In this document: positions 36,154 to 46,201 of the stretch, in pieces
Layout: every line of letters begins with the position of its first letter
Position numbering within the stretch: position 1 is the first letter of the stretch
Assembly (NCBI GenBank): GCA_963836005.1
Contig: CAWIHS010000004.1
Coordinates: forward strand, 574,290 to 638,289
DNA: 64,000 nt
From: CAWIHS01 sp963836005
Lineage (GTDB): Bacteria; Pseudomonadota; Gammaproteobacteria; GRL18
Direction: 5' to 3'
Translations under genes and position numbers: made by a program
The notes under the pieces: model-generated
What the model was told of the DNA's origin: nothing
What the model saw: the letters and a program-made list of their open reading frames with translations, nothing else
Database searches by the model: none

Positions 36154-37170
36154 ATGAATATTTACTATGATAAAGATTGCGATCTTTCTATCATCAAAGC
36201 CATGAAAGTAACCATTATTGGTTATGGTTCTCAAGGACATGCGCACGCAAACAATCTGCAAGATTCAGGTGTAGATGTGACCATTGCATTGCGTGCTGGT
36301 TCTGCTTCTGCGGCTAAAGCTCAAAGCGCCGGACTGACAGTAAAGAGTGGTGCCGAAGCAATCAGAGATGCTGATCTGGTCATGGTTTTAACCCCTGATG
36401 AGTTTCAGTCTCAATTATACAAGTCAGAAATTGAACCTAATATCAAACAGGGCGCAACCCTGGCTTTCGCACATGGTTTTAGTATTCATTATAATCAGAT
36501 TCTTCCACGCTCAGATCTGGATGTAATAATGGTGGCTCCTAAGGCGCCCGGTCATACTGTTCGTTCTGAATTTGTTAAAGGCGGCGGTATCCCGGATTTG
36601 ATTGCCGTTTATCAGGATGCCAGTGGTAAGGCCAAAGAAGTTGCCCTTTCTTATGCTTCTGGAATTGGGGGCGGGCGCACTGGTATTATTGAAACAACGT
36701 TTAAAGATGAGACAGAAACCGATCTGTTCGGTGAACAGGCTGTTCTTTGCGGTGGCGCAGTTGAACTGGTTAAGGCCGGTTTTGAAACACTGACCGAAGC
36801 AGGTTATGCGCCTGAAATGGCCTATTTTGAATGCCTGCATGAATTAAAACTTATCGTTGATTTAATGTATGAAGGCGGTATCGCTAACATGAATTATTCC
36901 ATTTCCAACAATGCAGAATATGGCGAATATGTGACGGGTCCAAAGGTTATTAATGATCAAAGCCGTAAAGCAATGCAGGAAGCCCTGAATAATATCCAGA
37001 ACGGTGAATATGCCAAGCGTTTTATTATGGAAGGTCAAACCAATTACCCGGAAATGACTGCCTGGCGCAGAAACAATGCAGCCCATCCTATTGAAGTTGT
37101 CGGAGGTAAATTGCGTGAGATGATGCCGTGGATTACTGCTAATGCACTGGTTGATAAAAGTAAAAACTAA
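36154..37170 (+). CDS. ilvC: Ketol-acid reductoisomerase (class I)
   Basis: The 338-residue enzyme has the NADPH Rossmann motif GYGSQGHAHANNLQDSG (about 22-38). The Mg-binding acidic segment is DETETDLFGEQAVLCGG (about 186-202), and YFECLHELKLIVDLMYEGG is also present. It converts acetolactate to dihydroxyisovalerate. The short form (about 338 residues) is class I. A strong hairpin follows the gene. Confidence 0.96.
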   Translation: MNIYYDKDCDLSIIKAMKVTIIGYGSQGHAHANNLQDSGVDVTIALRAGSASAAKAQSAGLTVKSGAEAIRDADLVMVLTPDEFQSQLYKSEIEPNIKQGATLAFAHGFSIHYNQILPRSDLDVIMVAPKAPGHTVRSEFVKGGGIPDLIAVYQDASGKAKEVALSYASGIGGGRTGIIETTFKDETETDLFGEQAVLCGGAVELVKAGFETLTEAGYAPEMAYFECLHELKLIVDLMYEGGIANMNYSISNNAEYGEYVTGPKVINDQSRKAMQEALNNIQNGEYAKRFIMEGQTNYPEMTAWRRNNAAHPIEVVGGKLREMMPWITANALVDKSKN

Positions 37171-37240
37171 TACTTAGAACAAATTTAGCTACACAAAAGC
37201 AATATTGAAATGTTGCATGCTTGTATCGTATTGATTTGTC

Positions 37241-37284
37241 CAGGCCATAAAAAAGCAGCAATTGAGCTGCTTTTTTATGGCCTG
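37241..37284. terminator. Bidirectional rho-independent terminator
   Basis: A perfect 19-bp stem (CAGGCCATAAAAAAGCAGC, 37241-37259, with its complement at 37266-37284) encloses a 6-base loop. A-tracts and T-tracts lie inside the stem on both strands. It separates ilvC (+) from the convergent hdeD-like gene (-). Confidence 0.9.
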
Positions 37285-37296
37285 CAGGAAATATAT

Positions 37297-37899
37297 TTAT
37301 CCTGAGATCAGATTGTTTACTGTTTGTTTAACCCGTCGCAATCTAAGGGCCAGTGAGATGAGTAGGGCTGCGGCAATAAATGCGCTAATAGCAATGATCC
37401 AGGATATCGTAACAGCCCCTGAAGCCGGCCAGACGATCAGCACCAGACCAATAACCGCAGCGATGGCTCCAATGCTTATTATAAGATTCCTGTCGGGATC
37501 AACTTCAGTGGATTGCCGCGCGGCTATTATCAGGCTGATCCCCTGCAACAGCGCCCATACACCGAGGATGATCATCATTAATTTTACCGTCACCCCAGGC
37601 CAGAATATCAGGATCGCACCCACGGCCAGACTGATTAATCCTGATGTCAGGTATGCATTAGATTCACGGGCGCGCATAATGCTGACCAGGCTGGTAATAC
37701 CGTCAAGCAGAGCAAACAGGCCGACCAGTCGTACCAGTACTGAGAGTGTTTTATCAGGCCAGAACAATGCAGCGACACCCAGCGCCAGAGCGAGCAATCC
37801 CCTGAAAAGAAATGACCACCATACATTGCCGAAGCGATGACCAATGTGCTTTTCTGCAATTACACTCTTAACATTCACGCGTTGTTGTTCAATAGCCAT
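37297..37899 (-). CDS. HdeD-family (DUF308) membrane protein
   Basis: The start at 37899 follows GGAG at a spacing of about nine bases and removes 23 unlikely residues from a longer frame. The product is 200 residues with six predicted membrane helices in three pairs (LFRGLLALALGVAALFWPD; LISLAVGAILIFWPGVTV; IGAIAAVIGLVLIVWPASG). The repeated hydrophobic-G-x-FWP ending of each pair is the DUF308/HdeD signature. In E. coli HdeD is linked to acid resistance; the role here is unknown. Confidence 0.85.
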   Translation of the reverse strand: MAIEQQRVNVKSVIAEKHIGHRFGNVWWSFLFRGLLALALGVAALFWPDKTLSVLVRLVGLFALLDGITSLVSIMRARESNAYLTSGLISLAVGAILIFWPGVTVKLMMIILGVWALLQGISLIIAARQSTEVDPDRNLIISIGAIAAVIGLVLIVWPASGAVTISWIIAISAFIAAALLISLALRLRRVKQTVNNLISG

Positions 37900-38117
37900 G
37901 AGCCATATCTCCGGAAAATCAGTATAAGAATTATCATTAACCATAGCTGTTAAAATCATTCTAATCAAGCCGTTTTAAAACAACAGCTGAGCATATGTTT
38001 TAGATCTTATTCCGCCGCTCTGGAAATATAACAACCTGACCGCATCATCCTCAGAAGCGCTATCATCTTATATATATAGTGTTAGAATAGTGGTCTGTCA
38101 CTAGCGAGATAAGGGTA

Positions 38118-38960
38118 ATGGAAAAAAAGCAAAATTCCGTTCAGAAGAATACCGATGACGAGAAAATTAGTAATGCTAAAACTAATGAAACATATACGAA
38201 TAAAAACAATGACATAATTGAAGAAAATTCACTCAAGCACGGCAAGAAAAGAAGCCGGGGAATCTATTTGCTGCCTAATTTGTTTACCACAGCTGCATTA
38301 TTTGGCGGATTTTATGCGGTGATAGCGGCTATGCATGGCAAATTTGAAGCGGCAGCTGTGGCTATATTTATTGCCATGATACTTGATGGGCTGGATGGGC
38401 GTGTTGCCCGAATGACCAATACGCAAAGTGACTTTGGGGCAGAATATGACAGTCTCGCGGATATGATTTCTTTCGGTGTTGCTCCTGCGCTGGTGATGTA
38501 CACCTGGTCGCTTTCAATAATGGGCAAACTGGGCTGGATTGCGGCCTTTATCTATGTTGTCGGAGCCGCTCTACGACTGGCCCGTTTTAATACGAGCATA
38601 GGTCATGCCGACAAGCGCTATTTTATTGGTCTGCCCAGTCCATCAGCAGCCGGTTTTACGGTTGGATTTGTCTGGTTATGTGTCGATTATGGGATAACCG
38701 GTGATAGTGTCAGGTATCTGACTTTTCTAATTACTGTGGCTGCGGGTGTATTAATGGTCAGCGGTGTTAAATATCGAAGTTTCAAGGATCTGGATTTGAA
38801 AAACAAGGTGCCTTTTGTCACCATACTAATCATGGTACTGATATTTATCGCGATAGTTTATCAGCCTCCCAGTGTTTTGTTTGCAGGCTTCGGGGGCTAT
38901 ACTTTAATTGCAGTGTTAGTGTATTTCCTGAGACTGCTGAAGAAAAAGCAGGTGGCTTGA
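38118..38960 (+). CDS. pssA: CDP-diacylglycerol-serine O-phosphatidyltransferase
   Basis: The 280-residue membrane protein has a hydrophilic N-terminal tail of about 50 residues. The CDP-alcohol phosphotransferase motif follows: D-G-x2-G-R-x-A-R-x8-G-x3-D-x3-D spelled in DGLDGRVARM and DFGAEYDSLADM. It makes phosphatidylserine at the inner membrane. Placement between ilvC and leuA is common in gammaproteobacteria. The family is the type II (Bacillus-like) synthase rather than the E. coli type. Confidence 0.92.
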   Translation: MEKKQNSVQKNTDDEKISNAKTNETYTNKNNDIIEENSLKHGKKRSRGIYLLPNLFTTAALFGGFYAVIAAMHGKFEAAAVAIFIAMILDGLDGRVARMTNTQSDFGAEYDSLADMISFGVAPALVMYTWSLSIMGKLGWIAAFIYVVGAALRLARFNTSIGHADKRYFIGLPSPSAAGFTVGFVWLCVDYGITGDSVRYLTFLITVAAGVLMVSGVKYRSFKDLDLKNKVPFVTILIMVLIFIAIVYQPPSVLFAGFGGYTLIAVLVYFLRLLKKKQVA

Positions 38961-39068
38961 TGTCAGAGCTGGCAGTAGCCAAACGGAAATTTTCATTTTC
39001 CTTAAATGCAGCTATCACTGCTTTGCTGACAGGTATGCTAGAATTGAGAGTCTGTGTGGAGTTTATTA

Positions 39069-40604
39069 ATGACTGACAAATTAATTATTTTTGATACAAC
39101 CCTGCGTGACGGGGAGCAAAGCCCCGGTGCCTCGATGACCCGCGAGGAAAAAATTCGTATCGCAAAAAACCTCGAACGGATGCGCGTGGATGTGATTGAG
39201 GCAGGGTTTCCTGTTGCCAGCCCGGGTGATTTTGAGTCGGTACAGGCGGTTGCTGAGAGCATTAAGGATAGCACGGTCTGTGGTCTGGCACGCGCTCTGG
39301 ATCGAGACATAGACCGCGCAGGTGAAGCGTTAGCTAAGGCGAATTCAGCAAGGATCCATACCTTTATTGCCACCTCGCCAATACACATGGAAAAAAAATT
39401 GCGCATGTCGCCTGATGCTGTAGTAGAGCAGGCTGTCGCGGCGGTAAAAAGAGCCAGACGCTACACTGATAATGTTGAATTTTCCCCTGAAGATGCGGGC
39501 CGTTCGGAAACTGATTTTCTGTGCCGGATCATTGAGTCTGTGATTGACGCTGGTGCGTCTACCATTAATATTCCTGATACCGTCGGCTACAATATACCTC
39601 ATCAATTTGGCGCTTTGATAAAAAATCTCATAGAACGGATCCCTAACGCTGACAAAGCGATTTTTTCTGTCCATTGTCACAATGATCTGGGGCTTGCAGT
39701 CGCTAACTCACTATCTGCGGTTTTAAATGGAGCCAGACAGGTTGAATGTACGATTAATGGTCTGGGTGAACGTGCAGGTAATGCTGCTCTGGAAGAAATA
39801 GTCATGACAGTGCGGACTCGTCAGGATGTATTCCCCTGTGATACGACTCTGGATACGACGCAAATAGTGCCCGCATCGCGTCTGGTTTCCAATATTACCG
39901 GATTCCCGGTACAGCCCAACAAAGCCATTGTTGGAGCAAATGCCTTTGCGCATGAATCTGGAATTCATCAGGATGGTGTTTTAAAAAATCGTGAGACCTA
40001 CGAAATCATGCGTGCTGAGGATGTAGGCTGGGGTGAAAACCGTATTGTTCTGGGTAAGCACTCAGGCCGAAATGCGCTGAAAAGTCGCTTGAAAGATCTG
40101 GGTATTGAATTCAAATCAGAAGAAAGTCTGAATCAGGCATTTGCCAGATTTAAAGATCTTGCGGATAAGAAACACGAAATTTTTGACGAAGATTTACAGG
40201 TTCTGGTATCAGAAACCACAGCTTCCTACAATCATGAACACATCAAGCTGGTTTCATTAAAAGTATGTTCCGAAACAGGAGAGGTACCATCGGCTGCATT
40301 AACTCTGAGTGTTGATGATGATGAATTAGCCACAGTAGCAGAAGGAGGCGGTCCGGTTGATGCTGCTTTCAGGGCTATAGAAAAAATTGTCGAAAGCGGT
40401 TCAGCGCTGCGATTATATTCAGTCAATGCCATTACCAGTGGTACAGATGCGCAGGGTGATGTGACCGTCAGACTCGAAAAAGCTGGACGTATAGTCAATG
40501 GACAGGGAGCAGATACAGACATTGTCATTGCCTCCGTAAAGGCCTATCTGCATGCCCTGAATAAATTAATTCAACCCAATGAAAGAGCACATCCGCAACT
40601 GTAA
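39069..40604 (+). CDS. leuA: 2-isopropylmalate synthase
   Basis: ATG at 39069 is preceded by GGAG at seven bases, and the protein then starts MTDKLIIFDTTLRDGEQSPG as the family does; a GTG at 39054 is rejected. The product is 511 residues with the catalytic barrel (HCHNDLGLAVANSLSA, AFAHESGIHQDG) and the C-terminal regulatory domain. It catalyses the first step of leucine synthesis and is feedback-regulated by leucine. Confidence 0.96.
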   Translation: MTDKLIIFDTTLRDGEQSPGASMTREEKIRIAKNLERMRVDVIEAGFPVASPGDFESVQAVAESIKDSTVCGLARALDRDIDRAGEALAKANSARIHTFIATSPIHMEKKLRMSPDAVVEQAVAAVKRARRYTDNVEFSPEDAGRSETDFLCRIIESVIDAGASTINIPDTVGYNIPHQFGALIKNLIERIPNADKAIFSVHCHNDLGLAVANSLSAVLNGARQVECTINGLGERAGNAALEEIVMTVRTRQDVFPCDTTLDTTQIVPASRLVSNITGFPVQPNKAIVGANAFAHESGIHQDGVLKNRETYEIMRAEDVGWGENRIVLGKHSGRNALKSRLKDLGIEFKSEESLNQAFARFKDLADKKHEIFDEDLQVLVSETTASYNHEHIKLVSLKVCSETGEVPSAALTLSVDDDELATVAEGGGPVDAAFRAIEKIVESGSALRLYSVNAITSGTDAQGDVTVRLEKAGRIVNGQGADTDIVIASVKAYLHALNKLIQPNERAHPQL

Positions 40605-40622
40605 CCCGTATTTCTGTATAAA

Positions 40623-41516
40623 ATGACACGTGCAAACTTCCTTCGACAGCATTACCTGGATGCCATTGGCGTACAGACCTGGGTGTTAAAATCCAGCTCC
40701 GGGCTGACAGAACCAGCATCGATTATAGTGTCAGCACAGCTAAAGAGCACTGCTCAGCAACAACCACTGCAAGATGCAGTGAAAACCACAAACTTCAAAA
40801 ATGTTAAGCCAACGCATGAATCTCATGTTCGATCTAATAGTCTGCAGCACATTGCTGCCTCGCAACAGAGCAAACAGCTGAAATCAGCTGTTCAAAATGC
40901 TGAACAGCTAATCACAGACAAGGTTGCGGAAAATACATCTCAGACAAAAAATTCTGCACTTGAAGAAATTACTGCTGCAGTCACTAAATGTAATAAATGT
41001 CCAAAACGTAACAGTCGTCTTCAGGCGCTTGCTGGGCAAGGTCAACAGCATAAGGCGGATGTTTTTTTTATTACCGAACCTCCTTCCGCCGAAGAAGACA
41101 GAATCGGGGTTTACTTTCCCGATCGGGCAGGTATTTTAAGTCAGGCAATGCTGCAAAGTGTTGACTTAAGCGATCACTACTATATTAGCGGATTATTAAA
41201 GTGTCATAGTATGCAGCAATTTGTCGCAGGTGAAGATGAAATCAAGCAATGTTTTTCATTTTTAGCGTCCCAGATCAGTATCTTGAAACCAAAGCTGCTG
41301 GTGTCTTTCGGGCGTTTACCGGCACAATATTTACTGCACACGAAGCAAAGTTTTAACGAATTGATTAATCAGGTTCATGAAGTTGAAATTGCAGGTGCTA
41401 GCTACCCTTTAATCGTTAGTTGTCATCCAGGCTTTTTGCTGCGTAATCCGCAATATAAAAAACAGAGTCTACGTGATTTACTGCTGATAAAGCAGTTAAT
41501 TTCCGCACGCCGGTAG
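40623..41516 (+). CDS. Divergent uracil-DNA glycosylase superfamily (family-4-like) protein
   Basis: The 297-residue protein has about 110 residues of variable, Gln/Lys-rich N-terminal region and then a family-4-like domain. Four cysteines could hold an iron-sulfur cluster (CNKCPKR; then GLLKC and EIKQC). The active-site region reads FFITEPPSAEEDRIGVYF where family 4 normally has GEAPG followed by ED, and the second motif reads CHPGFLLR instead of HPS. It sits 18 bases after leuA and 10 before rimI. It may be a variant glycosylase or a non-catalytic relative. Confidence 0.72.
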   Translation: MTRANFLRQHYLDAIGVQTWVLKSSSGLTEPASIIVSAQLKSTAQQQPLQDAVKTTNFKNVKPTHESHVRSNSLQHIAASQQSKQLKSAVQNAEQLITDKVAENTSQTKNSALEEITAAVTKCNKCPKRNSRLQALAGQGQQHKADVFFITEPPSAEEDRIGVYFPDRAGILSQAMLQSVDLSDHYYISGLLKCHSMQQFVAGEDEIKQCFSFLASQISILKPKLLVSFGRLPAQYLLHTKQSFNELINQVHEVEIAGASYPLIVSCHPGFLLRNPQYKKQSLRDLLLIKQLISARR

Positions 41517-41526
41517 TTGAATATCC

Positions 41527-42006
41527 ATGATGGAGATAAAAACCCGCAATACTGCAACATTGGCTCAGCATATGCGGCCGATGACAAGATTTGACATCCC
41601 TCCAGTCATGGCAATCGAAATGCAGGCTTATGAATTTCCCTGGACAGAAGGCATTATGACGGATTGCCTGCGCGTTGGCTACCACTGTTTTGTCTACGAA
41701 GTGGATAGTGAAATCCGTGCTTATGCGATTTTAAGTATTGTGCTGGATGAAGCGCATCTGCTCAATATTTGTGTCGCCCCTGAGTTTCAGAATCAGGGGC
41801 TGGGTTTAACCCTGATGAACTATCTGATGGACTTTACCCGAACACGTAAAGTCAGGACACTGTACCTTGAAGTCAGAATGTCTAACAGGTCCGCCATACA
41901 TTTATATCAAGCAATGGGCTTTAATGAAATTGGCGTGAGAGAAAATTATTATCCAGCCAGAAAAGGCAGAGAGGACGCCCAGATTTTTGCCTGTGAACTT
42001 GTTTAA
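41527..42006 (+). CDS. rimI: Ribosomal-protein S18-alanine N-acetyltransferase
   Basis: The 159-residue GNAT protein has the acetyl-CoA loop in NICVAPEFQNQGLGLTLMNY (Q-N-Q-G-L-G) and the RimI-type segments AYEFPWTEGIM, LEVRMSNRSAIHLYQAMGF and RENYYPARKGREDAQIF. It acetylates the N-terminal alanine of ribosomal protein S18. The start may lie a few codons downstream (ATG at 41530). It directly follows the glycosylase-like gene. Confidence 0.9.
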   Translation: MMEIKTRNTATLAQHMRPMTRFDIPPVMAIEMQAYEFPWTEGIMTDCLRVGYHCFVYEVDSEIRAYAILSIVLDEAHLLNICVAPEFQNQGLGLTLMNYLMDFTRTRKVRTLYLEVRMSNRSAIHLYQAMGFNEIGVRENYYPARKGREDAQIFACELV

Positions 42007-42029
42007 ACTGTTAATTTATTGGATTCAAT

Positions 42030-43610
42030 ATGAGTGATTTTTTAGCTGAAATAAACAGGCGAAGAACCTTTGCCATTATTTCTCACCCGGATGCAGGTAA
42101 AACTACGCTGACAGAAAAACTGCTGCTGTATGGAGGCGCAATTCAGATGGCAGGAACGGTTAAAGGTAGAAAAGCTGCCAGACATGTAACTTCAGACTGG
42201 ATGGAAATGGAGAAGGAAAGAGGCATTTCAGTCACTTCTTCTGTGATGCAGTTTCCTTACAAAAATTGCATTATTAATCTCCTGGATACCCCGGGACACG
42301 AGGACTTTTCGGAAGATACCTACCGGACCCTGACTGCGGTTGATTCTGCATTGATGGTTATTGATGTCGCCAAGGGTGTTGAACAGCGTACCATTAAACT
42401 CATGGAAGTATGCCGTTTACGTGATACTCCCATATTAACCTTTATCAACAAACTGGATCGGGAAGGACGTGATGCTATTGAATTAATGGATGAAGTAGAA
42501 ACCATACTGAATATAGCCTGTGCACCTATCACATGGCCCATAGGAATGGGCCGTAGCTTTAAGGGTGTTTATCATCTGTATAATGATCAAATCCATTTCT
42601 TCAGTGCCAGCCATGGCGGAAAAATACAGACAGGTGAAATGGTCCAGGGCCTGGATAATCCGCGTCTGGATGAATTACTCGGTGATCAGGCTGAAGAATT
42701 AAGGGATGAGATTGATCTGGTTCGCGGCGCCAGTAATGAATTTGATCTGGAATTGTTTCTGGCAGGTGAAATAACACCGGTGTTTTTTGGTTCCGCTATT
42801 AACAATTTTGGTGTCGATGAAATGCTTGATGCTTTTACTGAATATGCTCCTGCTCCGCAGAATCGTCAAACGCTCACTCGCCTGGTGCATGCTAAGGAAG
42901 AAAAAATGACTGGATTTGTATTTAAAATTCAGGCGAATATGGATCCTCAGCACCGCGATCGCGTGGCCTTTATGCGCATTTGTTCAGGTCAGTATAACAA
43001 AGGTATGAAAATGCGTCAGGTGCGTATTGGCAAAGATATTCAGATTGCCAATGCCATTACTTTTATGGCACAGGATCGTTCGCATGTTGAAACAGCTTTT
43101 GCCGGAGACATTATTGGTCTGCATAATCATGGCACCATTCGTATCGGAGATACTTTTACCCAGGGTGAAGAATTAAAGTTTACCGGGATTCCCAATTTTG
43201 CACCTGAATTATTCCGCCGTGCCCGGCTTAAAGATCCTCTGCGTATGAAAGCTCTGTTGAAGGGTCTGGAACAGCTTAGCGAAGAGGGTGCGACTCAACT
43301 TTTCAAGCCGCTAAATAATAACGATTTGATCCTGGGTGCCGTGGGTATACTGCAGTTTGATGTAGTTAAAGAGCGCTTGAAAACTGAATACAAGGTAGAT
43401 TGCGTGTTTGAAAATGTCAATGTACAGACAGCCCGATGGGTCATCTGTGAAGATGAAAAAAAACTCACTGAATTCAAAAATAAACTGAGTAACAATCTGG
43501 CGATTGATGGCGGCGGAGATCTGGCCTATATTGCCCCAACCCGTGTTAATCTCGATCTGGCAATGGAGCGCTGGCCTGAAATCAAGTTTCAGGCCACCAG
43601 GGAACATTAA
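42030..43610 (+). CDS. prfC: Peptide chain release factor 3
   Basis: The 526-residue translational GTPase has G1 SHPDAGKTTLTEKLLLYGGA (about 18-37), the switch segment MEKERGISVTSSVMQF, G3 LLDTPGHEDFSEDTYRTL and G4 FINKLDREGRD. The C-terminal RF3 domain ends LAMERWPEIKFQATREH. It recycles RF1 and RF2 after termination. Length and motifs are typical. Twenty-three bases separate it from rimI. Confidence 0.97.
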   Translation: MSDFLAEINRRRTFAIISHPDAGKTTLTEKLLLYGGAIQMAGTVKGRKAARHVTSDWMEMEKERGISVTSSVMQFPYKNCIINLLDTPGHEDFSEDTYRTLTAVDSALMVIDVAKGVEQRTIKLMEVCRLRDTPILTFINKLDREGRDAIELMDEVETILNIACAPITWPIGMGRSFKGVYHLYNDQIHFFSASHGGKIQTGEMVQGLDNPRLDELLGDQAEELRDEIDLVRGASNEFDLELFLAGEITPVFFGSAINNFGVDEMLDAFTEYAPAPQNRQTLTRLVHAKEEKMTGFVFKIQANMDPQHRDRVAFMRICSGQYNKGMKMRQVRIGKDIQIANAITFMAQDRSHVETAFAGDIIGLHNHGTIRIGDTFTQGEELKFTGIPNFAPELFRRARLKDPLRMKALLKGLEQLSEEGATQLFKPLNNNDLILGAVGILQFDVVKERLKTEYKVDCVFENVNVQTARWVICEDEKKLTEFKNKLSNNLAIDGGGDLAYIAPTRVNLDLAMERWPEIKFQATREH

Positions 43611-43654
43611 TGCTTTACCAGAGTCATAACAACATCTAGCCTACAGGAACAATT

Positions 43655-44434
43655 ATGAAACATATATTTACTTTACTTTTCTTGCTCTTTATCTCCAGCC
43701 TGGTTCAGGCCGCGGTAAAAACTGAAACTATTGAATATAAAGAGGGTGATCAGACATTTAGCGGTTATCTGGCTTTTGATGACAGTATTACTGGCAAACG
43801 CCCAGGTGTGCTGGTGGTTCATGAATGGTGGGGATTAAGTGATTATGAAAAACGCCGTGCGCATATGCTGGCTGAACTGGGTTATACCGCATTTGTTGTA
43901 GATATGTATGGTAAAGGCAAACTGACCGATAAAGCTGAACAGGCAAAAGCCTGGATGCAGGAAGTCACAACAGATATTGACTGGTGGCGTGAGAGAGCGC
44001 TGCTGGGGCTAAATGTATTAAAAAACCATAGTCTTGTTGACGCTGATAAAGTTGCAGCCATAGGTTACTGTTTTGGCGGTGGTACTGTTCTGCAAATGGC
44101 ATACGGCGGAGCTGATGTAAAAGGGGTCGTCAGTTTTCATGGTTCGTTACCTGTTGCTGAAGAGGAAAGCTTTGGAAAAATCAAACCCAGAATCCTGGTT
44201 TTACATGGCAATGCGGATGGTTTTGTGTCGCGCGATATCGTCAATCAGTTTCAGCTAGCACTGGATCAAGCACAGGCTAAATGGGAGATGATCACTTATG
44301 GTAATACAAAACATAGTTTTACTAATCCTAAAGCTGACAGCAGAGGCATTCCCGCATTGAAATATGATAAATATGCCGATGAAAATTCATGGCAAGCAAT
44401 GCATACATTTCTGCAGCTGCTGTTTAAGTCATAA
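43655..44434 (+). CDS. Exported dienelactone-hydrolase-family protein
   Basis: The 259-residue alpha/beta hydrolase has a signal peptide (about 1-19, ending VQAA). The nucleophile is the Cys in IGYCFGGGTVLQMAY (about residue 138), the acid Asp is in LHGNADGFVS and the His in NTKHSFTNPKAD, giving the Cys-Asp-His triad of the family. It probably hydrolyses small esters or lactones in the periplasm. It follows prfC by 44 bases. The substrate is not predictable. Confidence 0.85.
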   Translation: MKHIFTLLFLLFISSLVQAAVKTETIEYKEGDQTFSGYLAFDDSITGKRPGVLVVHEWWGLSDYEKRRAHMLAELGYTAFVVDMYGKGKLTDKAEQAKAWMQEVTTDIDWWRERALLGLNVLKNHSLVDADKVAAIGYCFGGGTVLQMAYGGADVKGVVSFHGSLPVAEEESFGKIKPRILVLHGNADGFVSRDIVNQFQLALDQAQAKWEMITYGNTKHSFTNPKADSRGIPALKYDKYADENSWQAMHTFLQLLFKS

Positions 44435-44602
44435 TAGATATAATCCGCTGTTAAATACGGCAATATTGGTTAAGTTAACAATACGCCAGAGGAAATTAAT
44501 GTCACAGGCAGAATGCCGGTGCGAGTCCTTTAACATCAAGCAGATTCGCATATCTGCAGCAGCTCTTAAAGGGCGATAATAGATGATTTTTGTTCCCTGC
44601 CA

Positions 44603-46144
44603 ATGACTAGAAATGTATTAGATGTGATGAATCATAAAACTGCCTATCAACGCTTAGAAGAAAAATTCGAGCGTCTCTACCAATTGCGTCACCTTTGTTC
44701 CATGGCACATTGGGATATGGCAACCATGATGCCATCTAGCGGCAGTGAAGCTCGCGCCAATGCACTGGCTGAAGTTAATCTGATGATGAATAATCTGCTC
44801 AGTGAAACTGAAACCGCAGACCTGATTCATGCAGCAGAAGCAGGCAGTGATAATTTATCTGCATGGCAGCAAGCGAATCTGCGCGAGATGAAACGCAAGT
44901 GGCAAAATGCTACCAGTGTCTATAGTCAATTGATTAAAGAAAAAACCCTGGCCGGCTCTCAGTGTGAAATTGCCTGGCGTACCCTGCGTGCTGAAAATAA
45001 CTGGAGTGATTTTCAGCCTTTGCTCGAACAGGTGATTAAACTGACTATCGAAGAAGCTCAGCAGCGCAGCGAAGTGTTAGGGCTGAAACCGTATGATGCT
45101 TTACTCAATCTCTATGAACCGGGCCAAAGCAGCACCGCTATTGATAAGATCTTTGTTCAGCTGAAAGAATTTCTGCCTGAATTTATTATTCAGGTAGAGG
45201 CTATGCAGGCTGAGGAAACAGTACTTCCTGTAACGGGCCCATTTACAATCGAACAGCAAAAACAACTTGGGTTGAAATTAATGCATCAGGTCGGCTTTGA
45301 TTTTAACCATGGACGACTGGATGTCAGTCACCATCCATTTTGCGGCGGAGTACCCGAAGATGTTCGTATTACGACACGTTACAGCGAGCATAATTTTACT
45401 GAATCCATGATGGGTGTTTTGCATGAAACTGGACATGCAAAGTATGAACAGGGCCTGCCTGCTGACTGGCTGTCCCAGCCTGTCGGTGAGGCCAGGGGTA
45501 TGGGGATGCATGAAAGTCAGAGTTTGTTTCAGGAAATGCAGGTTTCCCGCAGTCGAGCATTTATTGAATATGCTGCACCGCATATTCGCGAAGCACTCGC
45601 CCCACAGGAACAGAAGCATGAACAGCAGTGGAGCGCCGAGAATCTTTATCTGCTGAATAACCGGGTTAAAGCAGATTATATTCGAATTAATGCAGATGAA
45701 GTGACCTATCCATTGCACGTTATTTTACGCTATGAAATAGAAAAAGATCTGATTGAAGAAACAATCAGGGTAGCTGATCTGCCAGACGTCTGGGATGATA
45801 AAATGCAGCAATATCTCGGGCTTTCAACCCGGGGTAATTATAAAGACGGCTGTATGCAGGATATCCACTGGAGCGACGGCAGCCTTGGGTATTTCCCAAC
45901 TTACACATTGGGCGCCATGAATGCTGCGCAAATTTATCATGCGGTAAAACAGTCAATCCCTGATCTGCAACAGCAAATATCACAGGGTGATTTTGACGCC
46001 TTAAACCAATGGCAAAGAGCCCACATCTGGTCACAGGGCAGTTTCTATAGCATAGATGAATTAATGCAGCATGCAACGGGTGAAACACTTCAGGCAGAGT
46101 ATTTTATAACTCATCTTAATTGCAGATATCTGCAAAATTACTGA
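44603..46144 (+). CDS. M32-family metallocarboxypeptidase
   Basis: The 513-residue soluble enzyme carries the zinc motif HETGH in LHETGHAKYEQGLP (about 274-278) with the third ligand Glu in MHESQSLFQEM. DVRITTRYSEHNFTESMMG and VTYPLHVILRYEIE are further M32 landmarks. It removes C-terminal residues from peptides. ATG at 44603 is used; a second ATG at 44627, giving MNHKTAYQRLEEKF, is closer to the usual family start and may be the true one. Confidence 0.9.
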   Translation: MTRNVLDVMNHKTAYQRLEEKFERLYQLRHLCSMAHWDMATMMPSSGSEARANALAEVNLMMNNLLSETETADLIHAAEAGSDNLSAWQQANLREMKRKWQNATSVYSQLIKEKTLAGSQCEIAWRTLRAENNWSDFQPLLEQVIKLTIEEAQQRSEVLGLKPYDALLNLYEPGQSSTAIDKIFVQLKEFLPEFIIQVEAMQAEETVLPVTGPFTIEQQKQLGLKLMHQVGFDFNHGRLDVSHHPFCGGVPEDVRITTRYSEHNFTESMMGVLHETGHAKYEQGLPADWLSQPVGEARGMGMHESQSLFQEMQVSRSRAFIEYAAPHIREALAPQEQKHEQQWSAENLYLLNNRVKADYIRINADEVTYPLHVILRYEIEKDLIEETIRVADLPDVWDDKMQQYLGLSTRGNYKDGCMQDIHWSDGSLGYFPTYTLGAMNAAQIYHAVKQSIPDLQQQISQGDFDALNQWQRAHIWSQGSFYSIDELMQHATGETLQAEYFITHLNCRYLQNY

Positions 46145-46201
46145 TCATATCTCTACTCAGAGTAGATTTAAAATGCTGCATCATTTAAGCGTTAAATACA
46201 G

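Noticed and set aside
44364..44579. A 71-codon frame overlapping the end of the dienelactone hydrolase gene
   Set aside because: It overlaps a certain gene and the free part encodes nothing recognisable.
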